Origin: CAYWBI01 sp964456445
GTDB taxonomy: Bacteria > Calditrichota > Calditrichia > Calditrichales > J004
DNA length: 15,749 nucleotides
Direction: 5' to 3'
Assembly (NCBI GenBank): GCA_964456445.1
Contig: CAYWBI010000088.1
Location: 1-15,749 of the forward strand
Part shown: one piece after another, positions 15,738 through 15,749 of the stretch
Position numbering within the stretch: the first letter of the stretch is position 1
How the letters are laid out: each line of letters starts with the position of its first letter
Position numbers and translations under genes: made by a program
The notes under the pieces: generated by a model
The model's database searches: none
Told to the model about the DNA's origin: nothing
Seen by the model: the letters and a program-made list of their open reading frames with translations, nothing else

Positions 15738-15749
15738 GTATTTATAGGG

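Noticed and set aside
1..15749. CRISPR array
   Set aside because: No regularly spaced direct repeats of suitable length were seen; the repeats present are inverted or dispersed.

Overview
The window looks like a stretch of chromosome from a free-living Gram-negative bacterium. The evidence is a putative Tat-exported LD-carboxypeptidase, a Sec-exported M14 peptidase, a possible surface-barrel protein, and E. coli-like promoters in front of both tRNA genes. The protein set suggests the FCB/Calditrichota side of the tree, but that is an impression only. Every protein gene that I accept lies on the minus strand. The two tRNA genes lie on the plus strand and run into or away from the minus-strand genes.

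Layout. 1-4300 is visibly AT-rich and accessory in character. It holds the start of a HicB-like antitoxin that runs off the left edge, preceded by an 18-bp palindrome. Next come about 700 bp with no convincing gene, a secreted orphan protein, and an overlapping two-gene unit: an unrecognised 198-residue protein followed by a PD-(D/E)XK-type nuclease. This pair is the best candidate here for an undescribed (possibly defence) system. A tRNA-Leu(CAG) with its own promoter and terminator closes this part.

4879-15466 is a more GC-rich backbone of cell-envelope and housekeeping-type genes. In map order these are a large class V aminotransferase/cysteine-desulfurase homologue, an MFS transporter, a TPR protein, a DUF2914 membrane protein, a Tat-exported LD-carboxypeptidase (S66), a membrane-anchored metallophosphoesterase, and an M14 zinc carboxypeptidase broken by a one-base frameshift. 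The intergenic gaps are long and mostly separate single-gene units. A tRNA-Asp(GTC) with a near-consensus promoter and a terminator ends the window.

The clearest unexpected structure is a family of short non-autonomous transposon-like elements in the gaps. A 158-bp copy (7855-8012) has 20-bp imperfect terminal inverted repeats and a perfect 9-bp direct repeat on both sides. A 399-bp copy (11963-12361) has matching ends and a 9-bp flanking repeat with one mismatch. It sits 35 bp upstream of the LD-carboxypeptidase start. A third possible relative with similar ends lies at 8200-8397. No transposase gene is present, so they would have been mobilised in trans.
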